A stretch of 43,356 nt of DNA from Bacillota bacterium (GTDB lineage Bacteria; Bacillota; Clostridia; Acetivibrionales; DUMC01), in contig JABUEW010000025.1 of assembly GCA_013314855.1 (NCBI GenBank), positions 1-43,356 of the forward strand, in the 5' to 3' direction. The notes below the pieces were generated by a model. The model was given only the letters and a program-made list of their open reading frames with translations, ran no database searches and was not told the origin of the DNA. Made by a program: the position numbers and the translations under genes. Of the stretch, positions 25,778 through 34,059 are shown in pieces (positions within the stretch are counted from its first letter, which is position 1; every line of letters begins with the position of its first letter).

Positions 25778-28495
25778 ATGTTAAATGAAAATAATATTAA
25801 CTGTATATTTCTTTGTGGTGGAAAAGGCACTCGCATGCAGTCTGAGACAAAGCACAAGGTATGTTTTGAAATTGATGGAGTACCTGCAATACTGCGTTCT
25901 TTGAATAATTTTGACAAGGCCGGATTAAGCCGGTTTATTGTGGTGGTTGGGGCCCTTTCAGGGCAGGTTGTTGAATGTATTGGAGGAAGCTATCCTAAAA
26001 CTACATTTGTTTATCAGAAGGAGCAGAAGGGAACGGGAAATGCTGCCGGAATAGGCTACAGTGTTGTAGAAAAGTTTAATATAAGCGGACCGGTTATTAT
26101 TACAATGGGGGATAAGATTACTGATGACGGATTTATTCGAAGAGTGGTAAATAAGTTCTATGACACCAAAGCTGACCTTATATTATCAGTACAACCTAAA
26201 GAGGTGAACCCTACAGGAGGACGTGTTGTTTTTGATGAAGGCGGTAAGCCTATTGGTATAGTAGAAGAACTGGATGCTAAAAAAGCCTTAGTTTATAAGA
26301 AGTTCAAGGAAATGTTGGAAGCGGGGGCAGAACCGGAATACATATATTCAACTATTGAAGAATACGCAACAGGAATAATATCCGGCAGTAAGAAAAGAGA
26401 AAAGGTTTTAAATGAAATAAAGAGTTTATTGGATAATGACAATAACAATGAAATTAATAATGCCAAGCTGAATTTGCTCTATAGAGTTGTATCAGAAAAA
26501 GCAGGTATTAAAATTGGAAATAAAGTGTTTGATCCTGAATACATAGATAATTCTCCATTTACTAATGCAAGCTTTTACATGCTTAGCCAGGAGGCCGCCA
26601 GGTATGCTTTCCCGTTGTTGAGCGATGATAATGCACAGGAGGAAGAATACCTGACAGACATAGTGGAGATCCTTGCATCAAGTGGGAAGTTTAAGCTGGA
26701 ATTGGAAGCTACCAGGGATAAATATGAAATAATGAGCTTCAACAACGTGGAAGAACTGCTAAAAATAGAGGATTATTATAGAAAACTTAGAATAAGTGGA
26801 GCACAGTATGAAAATGGTGTTTTGAGTGATGACAGTTGCTATAAGGCAGTTAATGAGTGGATATGGTTGTTCGAAAATAAGGACAAGGACTTAATGGCTT
26901 GTCTTACTGATATATATGGCAACGATGAATCTCTTATTAACGAAAGAAGAGAGATTTATCTTAAGGTATTGCGCCTTTTTGCAGAGAGATACGGGAGGAA
27001 TAGAAAGGTTGTAATTTCCAGAGCACCAGGGCGTATAAATATAATGGGAAGGCACATAGACCACCGGGGCGGCAATGTAAATGTTATGTCAATAAACAAG
27101 GAAGTAATTGTTGTTGCCGCCGGGAGGGATGATGACAGGGTTACTATAGTAAACACAAGCGATGAATTTAAGGAACGGGAATTTAGTATATCCGAACATC
27201 TGATAGAGCTTGATTGGGACAGCTGGTTAAGCTATCTTGAATCAGGTGAGATTGAGAAGATGGTTATAAATGCAAAGGGTGACTGGGTCAACTATGTGAA
27301 AGCACCAATATTGAGGTTGCAGTATCAGTTCAGGGATAGGAAGCTGAAAGGCATGGATATGGCGTTTACGGGCAATATACCAATAGCAGCAGGCCTGTCA
27401 AGTTTATCAGCTATTGTCGTATCAACGGCAGAGGCGTTTCATGTGTTGAACGGGCTTGATTTGACGCCGCAGAGATTCGTTGAGCTGTGCGGAGAGGGCG
27501 AGTGGTACGTAGGTTCGAGGGGAGGAGCTGCCGACCACGCTGCCATGAAATTTACGGAGAGAGGCTATATCGTGAAATTGGGATTTTTGCCGTTCAGCTT
27601 TGAAGATATATATAGTTTCCCTGAGGGTTATAAGCTAATAATTGCAAATTCGCATGTCAAAGCAAATAAAACAACAAACTCCAAAGACGCTTTTAATAGC
27701 AGAGTTGCTGCTTATGAGTTTGGGGTAATGATATTTAAGGATAAGTTTCCGCAATATAAGGGGGTTGTAGAACATCTTAGAGATATAAATACGGACAAGC
27801 TGGGAGTTCCGCCAAGTAAAATTTATGAAATGCTTTTGGAGTTGCCGGAAAGGGTAAAACCGGAAGAGTTATTTGCTTTAATATCTGAAGAAAATCATGG
27901 AAAAATAAAACGTATACTGGCATCACATAATCCGCCCGATTATTACTATGTGAGAGCTGTAACCATGTTTGGCATAGCGGAATGCTGCAGGGCGAGGCTT
28001 TGCAAGGAAATGCTTGAGGCAGGGAAAATTGAGGAATTCGGGAAAATGATGAACATAAGCCATAATGGAGATAGGGTTGTATATTATGATGAAGAAGGCA
28101 ATATGCACGAATATGATTGGAGCTTGCCTGATGCAAAACTGAAAGAGCTTATAAATGACTTGAGAAGCGAAAACCCTGAAAGAGTACTTAGGGCGCAAAT
28201 TGAAAGGCAACCTGGGGGATATGCTTGTTCCATCCCGGAAATTGACTATATCGTGGACATGGCTTTGAGAGTGAAAGGCGTTATGGGAGCCCAAATATCC
28301 GGGGCTGGCCTCGGCGGCTGCGTAATGATACTGGTGGAGGAGGGCGCTGTTGACGCATTAGTTGCAAAGCTGGAGAGAGAGTACTATGCCCCAAGGGACC
28401 TCGACCCTGGAATAACTGTTTGCGCCCCTGTAAAAGGGTCCGGTTTAGTGTACCTGGCACCGCCCGAAAAATGTCGAAAAATACAAGAAGCTTGA
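25778..28495 (+). CDS. Bifunctional sugar-1-phosphate nucleotidyltransferase / GHMP sugar kinase
   Basis: A 905-residue fusion. Residues 1 to about 240 are a GlmU/UGPase-like nucleotidyltransferase (FLCGGKGTRMQSETKHK, QKEQKGTGNAA, ITMGDK, VEELDA). The region of about 240-400 is a linker. From about 408 comes a GHMP kinase of the galactokinase group (SRAPGRINIMGRHIDHRGG, then the ATP motif PIAAGLSSLSAIVV near residue 533, and GAQISGAGLGGCVMIL at the end). It probably phosphorylates a free sugar at C1 and then activates it, a salvage route to UDP-GalA or a related sugar given the uronate genes upstream (inference). Start ATG 25778 follows GGGAG. The last residues (after GSGLV) are encoded by a palindromic repeat (copy C). 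A partial diverged copy lies at 31.6 kb. Confidence 0.8.
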   Translation: MLNENNINCIFLCGGKGTRMQSETKHKVCFEIDGVPAILRSLNNFDKAGLSRFIVVVGALSGQVVECIGGSYPKTTFVYQKEQKGTGNAAGIGYSVVEKFNISGPVIITMGDKITDDGFIRRVVNKFYDTKADLILSVQPKEVNPTGGRVVFDEGGKPIGIVEELDAKKALVYKKFKEMLEAGAEPEYIYSTIEEYATGIISGSKKREKVLNEIKSLLDNDNNNEINNAKLNLLYRVVSEKAGIKIGNKVFDPEYIDNSPFTNASFYMLSQEAARYAFPLLSDDNAQEEEYLTDIVEILASSGKFKLELEATRDKYEIMSFNNVEELLKIEDYYRKLRISGAQYENGVLSDDSCYKAVNEWIWLFENKDKDLMACLTDIYGNDESLINERREIYLKVLRLFAERYGRNRKVVISRAPGRINIMGRHIDHRGGNVNVMSINKEVIVVAAGRDDDRVTIVNTSDEFKEREFSISEHLIELDWDSWLSYLESGEIEKMVINAKGDWVNYVKAPILRLQYQFRDRKLKGMDMAFTGNIPIAAGLSSLSAIVVSTAEAFHVLNGLDLTPQRFVELCGEGEWYVGSRGGAADHAAMKFTERGYIVKLGFLPFSFEDIYSFPEGYKLIIANSHVKANKTTNSKDAFNSRVAAYEFGVMIFKDKFPQYKGVVEHLRDINTDKLGVPPSKIYEMLLELPERVKPEELFALISEENHGKIKRILASHNPPDYYYVRAVTMFGIAECCRARLCKEMLEAGKIEEFGKMMNISHNGDRVVYYDEEGNMHEYDWSLPDAKLKELINDLRSENPERVLRAQIERQPGGYACSIPEIDYIVDMALRVKGVMGAQISGAGLGGCVMILVEEGAVDALVAKLEREYYAPRDLDPGITVCAPVKGSGLVYLAPPEKCRKIQEA
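28450..28478 (+). repeat. Palindromic repeat copy C, inside the 3' end of the fusion gene
   Basis: GTACCTGGCACCGCCCGAA at 28450-28468 followed by AATGTCGAA matches copy B with an 11-base shorter tail. Unlike the other copies it lies within a reading frame and encodes the last residues (VYLAPPEKCRK and on), so it has replaced or extended the original C-terminus of the kinase. Confidence 0.75.
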
Positions 28496-28549
28496 AAGTG
28501 TTTTAAATTAATTGAACTCAAAATGAATAGAATATAGTTAACAAATGAT

Positions 28550-28590
28550 AAATACCTGCAGGTGTGAATTAGTCCTGTGGGTATTTTTTA
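28550..28590 (+). terminator. Rho-independent terminator of the polysaccharide locus
   Basis: AAATACCTGCAGG (28550-28562) pairs with CCTGTGGGTATTT (28574-28586) over 13 bp with two wobbles, followed by TTT. It lies 55 bases after the stop codon of the fusion gene and ends the locus. Confidence 0.8.
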
Positions 28591-28649
28591 GGCCTTTAAA
28601 AGAACAAATGTTTTGCCTATGCACTTAGGTCAGAAAACTGGTAAAAATA

Positions 28650-28694
28650 TTGACATACGACAATATTTCTGTATAATAATTACAGAACTATTGT
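28650..28694 (+). promoter_or_regulatory. Promoter with overlapping palindrome before the IS1595 transposase
   Basis: TTGACA (28650-28655) and TATAAT (28672-28677) are consensus boxes 16 bases apart. A 14-base inverted repeat, ACAATATTTCTGTA (28660-28673) against TACAGAACTATTGT (28681-28694), has one mismatch and surrounds the -10. It could be an operator or part of the insertion-sequence end. Confidence 0.6.
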
Positions 28695-28709
28695 TCGTAA
28701 GGTTGTATT

Positions 28710-29204
28710 ATGGCTAAAGCGGAAGAATTTAATTTACTGGAATTTCAACGTAAATTCGGTACCGAAGAAGCATGTGAAAAATACTTATTTGAAAGAAGAT
28801 GGCCTGAAGGCTATAAATGTCCAAAATGCGGGCATGATGAGTATTATTTTATTGGAACCCGGAAGCTTTATGAATGCAAAAGATGTTCATATCAGGCATC
28901 CGTGACCGCTGGTACTGTAATGCATAGGAGTAAGCTTGATTTAAGAGTATGGTTTTGAGCCATTTATCTTGTTGCAAATGACAAGAGAGGGAGGTCGGCA
29001 TTATCTATTTCACAAGTGCTTGACATTAATTACAGGACTGCCTGGAGATTGTTACACAAGATCCGTCATGCTATGAGCGAGAGAGATGCTCAATATCAGC
29101 TTGCTGGATTTGTTGAAATGGATGATGCCTACTTTGGAGCTCCACGTCCGAATACTGATGGCCGAGGAACTACAAAAGCCAAGGTTGCAATTGCTATATT
29201 TTAG
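28710..29204 (+). pseudogene. IS1595 (ISXO2-like) transposase, nonsense mutation and 3' truncation
   Basis: The N-terminus carries a zinc ribbon (KCPKCGHDEYYFIG, then YECKRCSYQASVTAGTVMH), typical of IS1595 transposases. A TGA at 28956-28958 interrupts the frame after RVWF, probably where a Trp codon stood. The same frame continues through AIYLVANDKRGRSALSISQV, a helix-turn-helix-like LDINYRTAWRLLHKIRHAM, and the DDE start LAGFVEMDDAYFGA. It ends at TAG 29202-29204, where the rest of the catalytic domain is missing. The defence-type gene begins 28 bases later, so the element was cut at that junction. Confidence 0.85.
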
Positions 29205-29231
29205 ATAAAATTATGATTATGGGGGATTCTT

Positions 29232-31075
29232 ATGAGCTATATTAATTATTTACCAAAACCTCTTTTAGGTGACATAATTAATAACCAATGTATACCAATC
29301 ATTGGAGCAGGATTTTCTTTAAATGCTGTAGTATCAAGAGGAGGGAAGATGCCCCTTTGGGAAGACTTGGGGAAGAAATTTGCCAGTGAATTACTGGAAT
29401 ACCCGTATAATAATCCGGTAGATGCTATATCCGCATATTGCCATGAGTATTCTAAAATTAAGCTTATTGAGAAACTGACAGAATATATTCATATAATGGA
29501 TTCAAAACCTGGCGATGTGCACACAGCATTTTGCAGTATCCCTTTTGATATTGTTTGCACAACTAATTTTGACTTTCTTCTGGAAAGAGGTTATGAAAAA
29601 ACTGGAATGTATTGTCTCCCAATCATTGAAGAATCACAATTGCCGATCTCTAATAGAAAATATGATTTGATTAGTGAAGTACCAAAAATATCTTTATTAA
29701 AACTTCATGGAGATCTTAATCACCCCGAGAGAATAGTCGTTACTGAACAGGATTATGATTCATTCTTAGATAAGTATCCTTTAATATCGACCTACTTGGC
29801 AAACCTATTAATTACAAGAACGCCAATTTTTATTGGTTATAGTCTTGATGATCCTGACTTTAGACAAGTCTGGCAAATTATTAATGAAAGACTAGGAAAA
29901 CTGTGTCGTCCAGCATACGCTTTAGTAGTCAATTCTGACAGGGCTACCATTTCAAAATTTGATAGAAGAAATGTTAAAGTAATTAATATTCCAGGCAAAG
30001 GATACCAGCAAGTTTTGGTTAAACTATTTAAAGAAATAAGGGAATACTGGATTAAATCTCAAGATGTTAACAAAACTCTTCAAGATCAAACATTAGCTGA
30101 ACTATCTCTACCGGTAGAATCTGTTGGTCGCTTATGTTATTTTATGATTGCTTCAAAATATCAGTCGTTTTATAAAAGCTATGTATACCCAATTGCAAAA
30201 GACTATGGAATTACTCCAATATCATTTGATGAAGCAATTTCCGCGGGAGATAATAACATATTAGCAAGAGAAATAGCTTTAATTGAAAGAGCGGATTTAA
30301 TAATAATTGATATTGATAATGAAAGACAGTTAGAATCACTTCAAATTGCGATGGAGAAAAGAAAGAAACAAGTTTATTTGCTTGTTGTTCATGAAGGGGG
30401 AGTCTTATTTAAAATATACAGAGAATACCAGAAATATTCAAAAACCAAAAGATTTATTTAACGAACCTGGCCAGTTTATCCAGCAGATAGAAGAATGGTT
30501 CAAATATGTATCGAGTGATTTGCGCTCTAAATTAAGTGAGGAGCCTAGGTGTTAGCAGTTTCTTTATTTGGGACTGGAATAATCACCTTATCTGGGACTA
30601 AAAACTTTCAACGCAAAAGTCAGTCTGTCCGTTAAGGCTTACAGGTATAACCACTACAGAGATCATATACTGCATTTTAACAATCCCAAATAGAGTGATT
30701 TTTATCCTGTCATAGTCCCAAAAAGAGTGACCGGTAACACCTAGGCGTTTACTAAAAAAGAAAGAGTATAATGCTGCGGTTATATCCGCCATATCTTTAT
30801 TCGAGAACAACTTAAGAAGAGCGATTGAACAAAGAAAGGAATCATGCGAAAGTGAATCCATCCGTCCAATGCCATTAATTAAGTTGATTTCTATAGCCAT
30901 GGAATTGCAACTATTGCCTGGTTGGTTAAAAAAGGAATATAAGCTTGATGAATGGATACATATTAGAAATCAGGTAGTTCATAATGGTTTGAATGTACCG
31001 CATCGTACTGCTAATGAAATAGTAAATGGAGTCTTAGGTATTATGGATAAGTTAAACTATTTTAACGTGACTTAA
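29232..31075 (+). pseudogene. Broken three-domain SIR2 / TIR-like / HEPN defence-type gene
   Basis: The first frame (29232-30461, 409 codons) encodes a SIR2-type NAD-binding domain: PIIGAGFS near residue 22, TTNFDFLLERGY near 110, LLKLHGDLNHPE with the catalytic His (about residue 159), and FIGYSLDDPDFRQVW. A second domain (about 295-400; YFMIASKYQSFYKSYV, ERADLIIIDID) resembles TIR/nucleoside deoxyribosyltransferase-like folds. Removing one G from the G5 run (30396-30400) opens the downstream frame to 30549. Excising 30550-30745 joins it in frame to 30746-31075, a HEPN-like domain with the RNxxxH motif IRNQVVH (about 30965-30982). The repaired protein has about 548 residues. GGGGGA precedes the ATG. 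Probable role: abortive-infection NADase with an RNase module (inference). Now inactive unless the first ORF works alone. Confidence 0.75.
30544..30745 (+). mobile_element. 190-bp miniature transposon with 6-bp target duplication (CCTAGG)
   Basis: The element (30550-30739) starts TGTTAGC and ends GGTAACA and is flanked by CCTAGG at 30544-30549 and 30740-30745. Each end has two oriented boxes: TTTGGGACT (30567) and CTGGGACT (30592) on the left, TCCCAAA (30684) and AGTCCCAAA (30714) on the right. Paired internal end repeats with TG...CA termini resemble IS21/Mu-type transposons, so this is probably a MITE of that group. Deleting the element plus one CCTAGG restores the reading frame of the HEPN gene exactly. 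It has no credible gene of its own. Confidence 0.8.
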
Positions 31076-31131
31076 ACAAATAATATATCGAATAAACAAA
31101 AATATAAGAGTTTTTCCGGCAGGTGAGAAAA

Positions 31132-31455
31132 ATGTCAAAGGAAAAAGATACAATGCAGGTTTCTATTTACCATATTGATACTGACTTATTTCCTGAACTT
31201 AATAATAGAGAAATTATTGAACAAATAGTAGAAGAATACAATAATAACCTTCCTAAAAAGACAACATCTTTTACTGAACAAAAGCTAAAAGATGCTGTTG
31301 ATTTACATGGATTTAACTTGAGAGTATTTTATTCTGAAAAGATGAGAAGTCCTAAATGGAAAGGATTTCTTAAACCAATTCTTGAGGATACCGCGATTCT
31401 TTTGAAAGGGGAAAATCGTGATATTTCATTTGTAGCTTTTGTTTACAATTTTTGA
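31132..31455 (+). pseudogene. Unknown gene, frameshifted in a T-run (N-terminal part)
   Basis: ATG at 31132 follows AGGTGAG. The frame runs to TGA 31453-31455 (107 codons). Removing one T from TTTTT (31449-31453) makes it continue as VAFVYNFEKVGSQADRISKEEFINMLMNRDI through to about 31640, giving about 170 codons. The product (PKWKGFLKPILEDTA, DISFVAFVYNF) is not one I can name. It lies 57 bases after the SIR2-HEPN gene, so it may have been its operon partner. Its 3' end is joined to unrelated sequence at about 31645. Confidence 0.55.
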
Positions 31456-32257
31456 AAAAGTAGGCAGTCAAGCAGATAGAATTTCAAAAGAAGAATTTAT
31501 AAATATGTTGATGAATCGTGATATTATCTTTTGTCTGGCTTTTCTTGATACTGCAAAAGAAGAGAGAGATATAGCTGAAAGTGCTAAATTTCAATCAAAT
31601 ATTGCGAAATATTCAATTGTTGAATTGTACAAGAAATTAAAGATAGTTGTCGAATGTATCGGTGGAAGTTATCCTGATACTACTTTTGTCTACCAGAAGG
31701 AGCAAAAGGGAACGGAGAACGCTGCAAGAATAGGGTACAGTGTTGTAGAAAAGTTTAATATAGGCGGTCCGGTTATTATTACAATGGGGGACAAGATTTC
31801 TGATGTAGCTTTTATCAGGAGGGTTTTGGAGAAATTCCATGAAACCGGAGCAGACCTTGTGTTGTCAGCGCAGCCAAAGGAAGTGAACCCTACTAGGGGG
31901 CGCATTGTTGTTGATGAGGGCGGCAAGCCTATTGGCATAGTGGAAGAGCCAGATACAAAAAAAGCCTTGATTTATAAGAGGCTCAAGGAAATGCTGGAGA
32001 CGCTGGAAATGGAAATGCTGGATGATGGGGCAAAACGGGAATATATGCGTGCGGCTATTGAAAAATACGCAACTGGGATAATATCCGGTAGCAAAAAAAG
32101 GGAGACAGTAATGGCTTGTCTTGCTGATATATACGGAAATGACAAATCCCTTATTAATGAAAGAATAGAGGTTTACCTTAAGGTGCTTCGCCTTTTTGCA
32201 GGGCGGCACTTGATTTTTGACAGAGTTTACCGTCAAACTATTTTTCATTATTTCTGA
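31439..32257 (+). pseudogene. Chimeric ORF: tail of the unknown gene joined to a partial copy of the nucleotidyltransferase-kinase gene
   Basis: The first about 68 codons belong to the frameshifted gene above. From VVECIGGSYPDTTFVYQKEQ (about 31645) the protein matches residues 64 to about 207 of the fusion protein at 25778, then jumps to residues 373 to about 405 (MACLADIYGND). It lacks about 165 codons in the middle, the N-terminal GGKGTRM loop and the whole kinase domain. DNA identity to the parent is moderate, with a perfect stretch around ACAGTGTTGTAGAAAAGTTT, so the copy is not recent. No function is expected. Confidence 0.8.
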
Positions 32258-32292
32258 AGGTATGGAATAGGAATAAAATTGGAGATGGTCTA

Positions 32293-34059
32293 GTGGAGAA
32301 AAAGGAAAATGTAAAATTATGTCATACGTTTTTATGGTCGATAAAACAAATAAAGGACTATATGTTTATCTTTTTTATCAATTTACTCTTGGGTTTCACT
32401 GCAACTGCAATCAACATAATCGTAGTAAGATTAACTGAGGTTGCAATTTCTAAAGCTATAGGTGAAAGGGGCGCTTTTACTCAGGTTGTAATTTTTCTTA
32501 TTTTTGTCTTAATTTTAGGCCTCTTGATCAATACATTGCAAAAATACATTGGAGGCATATTAAGCACAAAAGTTACATATAACTTAAAAAGCTTGTTTAA
32601 TAAAAAGATATTGTCATTGGATAGAGCATCCAAAGATGCGCTGCATTCCGGTGATATTATCTCAAGATTTAATCATGATATTAATACTATAGCTGCCTTT
32701 GTACCCGGAGGTTTATATAATATTATATTTCAAATTATCATGGCAGTTGCTGCAGCAATATATATGATTTTTATAAATTGGCTCTTATTAATAGTAAGTA
32801 TTGCCTTTTTACCGGTTGCTATGTATGTATTAAATGTACTTCGAAAGAAAATGGGCAAATATTTTATGCAAGATAGTGAAAACCGCGGAAAATCCAATAT
32901 AGTTGCAAATGAAACCATCAAAAATATATACTTAACTAAATCATACAATTTGCAAGATTATATGTCCAATAAAATCAAAGTGTTTTATCAAAACTCTCTT
33001 GACAGTTGGATAAAAATACATAAAATTTTCTCACCGATTTTAATGATAACAATAATGCTGCAACATTTACCTAAGTTTATTTCTATTGGTTTTGGCGGAT
33101 GGCTGGCTCTGAATGGTTATTTGAAACTGGAAAATCTAGTGGCATTTGTTATGCTTTTGGATTATGTCATAAAACCTATTATAGCAATACCACAAATTAT
33201 TGTAACAATGTCGTCCGCCGGGACATCAATTAAAAGGTTGGAGTCAATTTTAGAGCTGCCTGATGAAAGAACTGGCGGTGATGATGTTGATAAATTTGAG
33301 ATTAGTCCGATACTGTTAGAAGCAAGGGATTTAACATTTGGCTATAACAAGAACAAAACAGTCTTGAACAATATAAACTTCAGACTCAGACAGGGAGAAT
33401 GGATCGCGATAGTGGGGAAAAGCGGGAGCGGAAAAAGCACTTTCATCAAACTGCTTACCGGTGATTATGAACCTCAGTCGGGCTGTTTACTGCTTTATGG
33501 TCAGCCGTATAACACATTGTCAATCAGAAGTATTAGAAGTAAAATTGCTTTAGTATCGCAAGACATAACAATATTTCCACTTAGCGTAAGTGAAAATATA
33601 GCAATAGGAAGCCCCTATAAAAACATCTCTCAGGAAAAAATTGAAGAGGCGGCAAAACTTGCAAATGCGCATCAGTTTATTATGAAGCTGCCCGATAAAT
33701 ATGATACTATATTATACGAAAACGGTGCTAATTTGTCGGGCGGAGAAAAACAAATGATATCTATTGCCCGTGCATTTCTGAAAAACGCTCCTATCATCTT
33801 ATTGGATGAGCCAACATCTGCATTGGATGCACAATCAGAAAGCATTATAAAAGAGTCTTTGAGCCGGCTTACACAAAATAAAGGTGTAATAATCATATCT
33901 CACAAGCTGTCATCAATTATAAATTCTGATAAAATACTGGTTTTTAAAGATGGCTACCTAATAGATGAGGGATGTCATTCAGAGTTGTTGGAAAGAAATG
34001 ATTATTATAAAAATCTATGTTTATATGAATTTATAAAAGACAAAGAGGTATGTGTATGA
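32293..34059 (+). CDS. ABC exporter half-transporter, TMD-NBD (first subunit)
   Basis: A 588-residue half-ABC exporter, starting at GTG with GGAG 8-12 bases upstream. Six membrane segments fill residues 20-310. The nucleotide-binding domain has Walker A GKSGSGKST (about residue 374), the intact signature LSGGEKQ (about 480), Walker B IILLDEPTSALD (about 500) and the His of the H-loop in ISHK. There is no peptidase C39 domain, so it is not a bacteriocin maturation exporter. It overlaps the next subunit gene by 4 bases (ATGA) and is the first gene of the AHBA-NRPS operon, probably exporting its product. Confidence 0.9.
   Translation: MEKKENVKLCHTFLWSIKQIKDYMFIFFINLLLGFTATAINIIVVRLTEVAISKAIGERGAFTQVVIFLIFVLILGLLINTLQKYIGGILSTKVTYNLKSLFNKKILSLDRASKDALHSGDIISRFNHDINTIAAFVPGGLYNIIFQIIMAVAAAIYMIFINWLLLIVSIAFLPVAMYVLNVLRKKMGKYFMQDSENRGKSNIVANETIKNIYLTKSYNLQDYMSNKIKVFYQNSLDSWIKIHKIFSPILMITIMLQHLPKFISIGFGGWLALNGYLKLENLVAFVMLLDYVIKPIIAIPQIIVTMSSAGTSIKRLESILELPDERTGGDDVDKFEISPILLEARDLTFGYNKNKTVLNNINFRLRQGEWIAIVGKSGSGKSTFIKLLTGDYEPQSGCLLLYGQPYNTLSIRSIRSKIALVSQDITIFPLSVSENIAIGSPYKNISQEKIEEAAKLANAHQFIMKLPDKYDTILYENGANLSGGEKQMISIARAFLKNAPIILLDEPTSALDAQSESIIKESLSRLTQNKGVIIISHKLSSIINSDKILVFKDGYLIDEGCHSELLERNDYYKNLCLYEFIKDKEVCV

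Noticed and set aside
25220-25917. Minus-strand ORFs within the dehydrogenase and kinase genes
   Set aside because: They are shadows of convincing + strand genes with full family motifs.
17557-28958. UGA read as Trp or selenocysteine in the IS110 and IS1595 transposases
   Set aside because: Intact genes in the window (for example those ending at 932 and 35792) end with TGA, the affected genes are otherwise decayed, and no SECIS-like element was seen. Simple G-to-A or C-to-A mutations explain the stops.
29232-30461. An ordinary single-domain SIR2 gene
   Set aside because: The 409-codon frame ends with a short tail after a G-run. The other frame gives a better continuation, and excision of the MITE then adds a HEPN domain in frame. 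The short form is therefore more likely a truncated product.
30598-30900. Minus-strand ORF of 100 codons across the miniature transposon
   Set aside because: It spans the MITE and the HEPN coding strand, has no ribosome binding site of note, and its codons are the antisense of an excellent HEPN reading frame.
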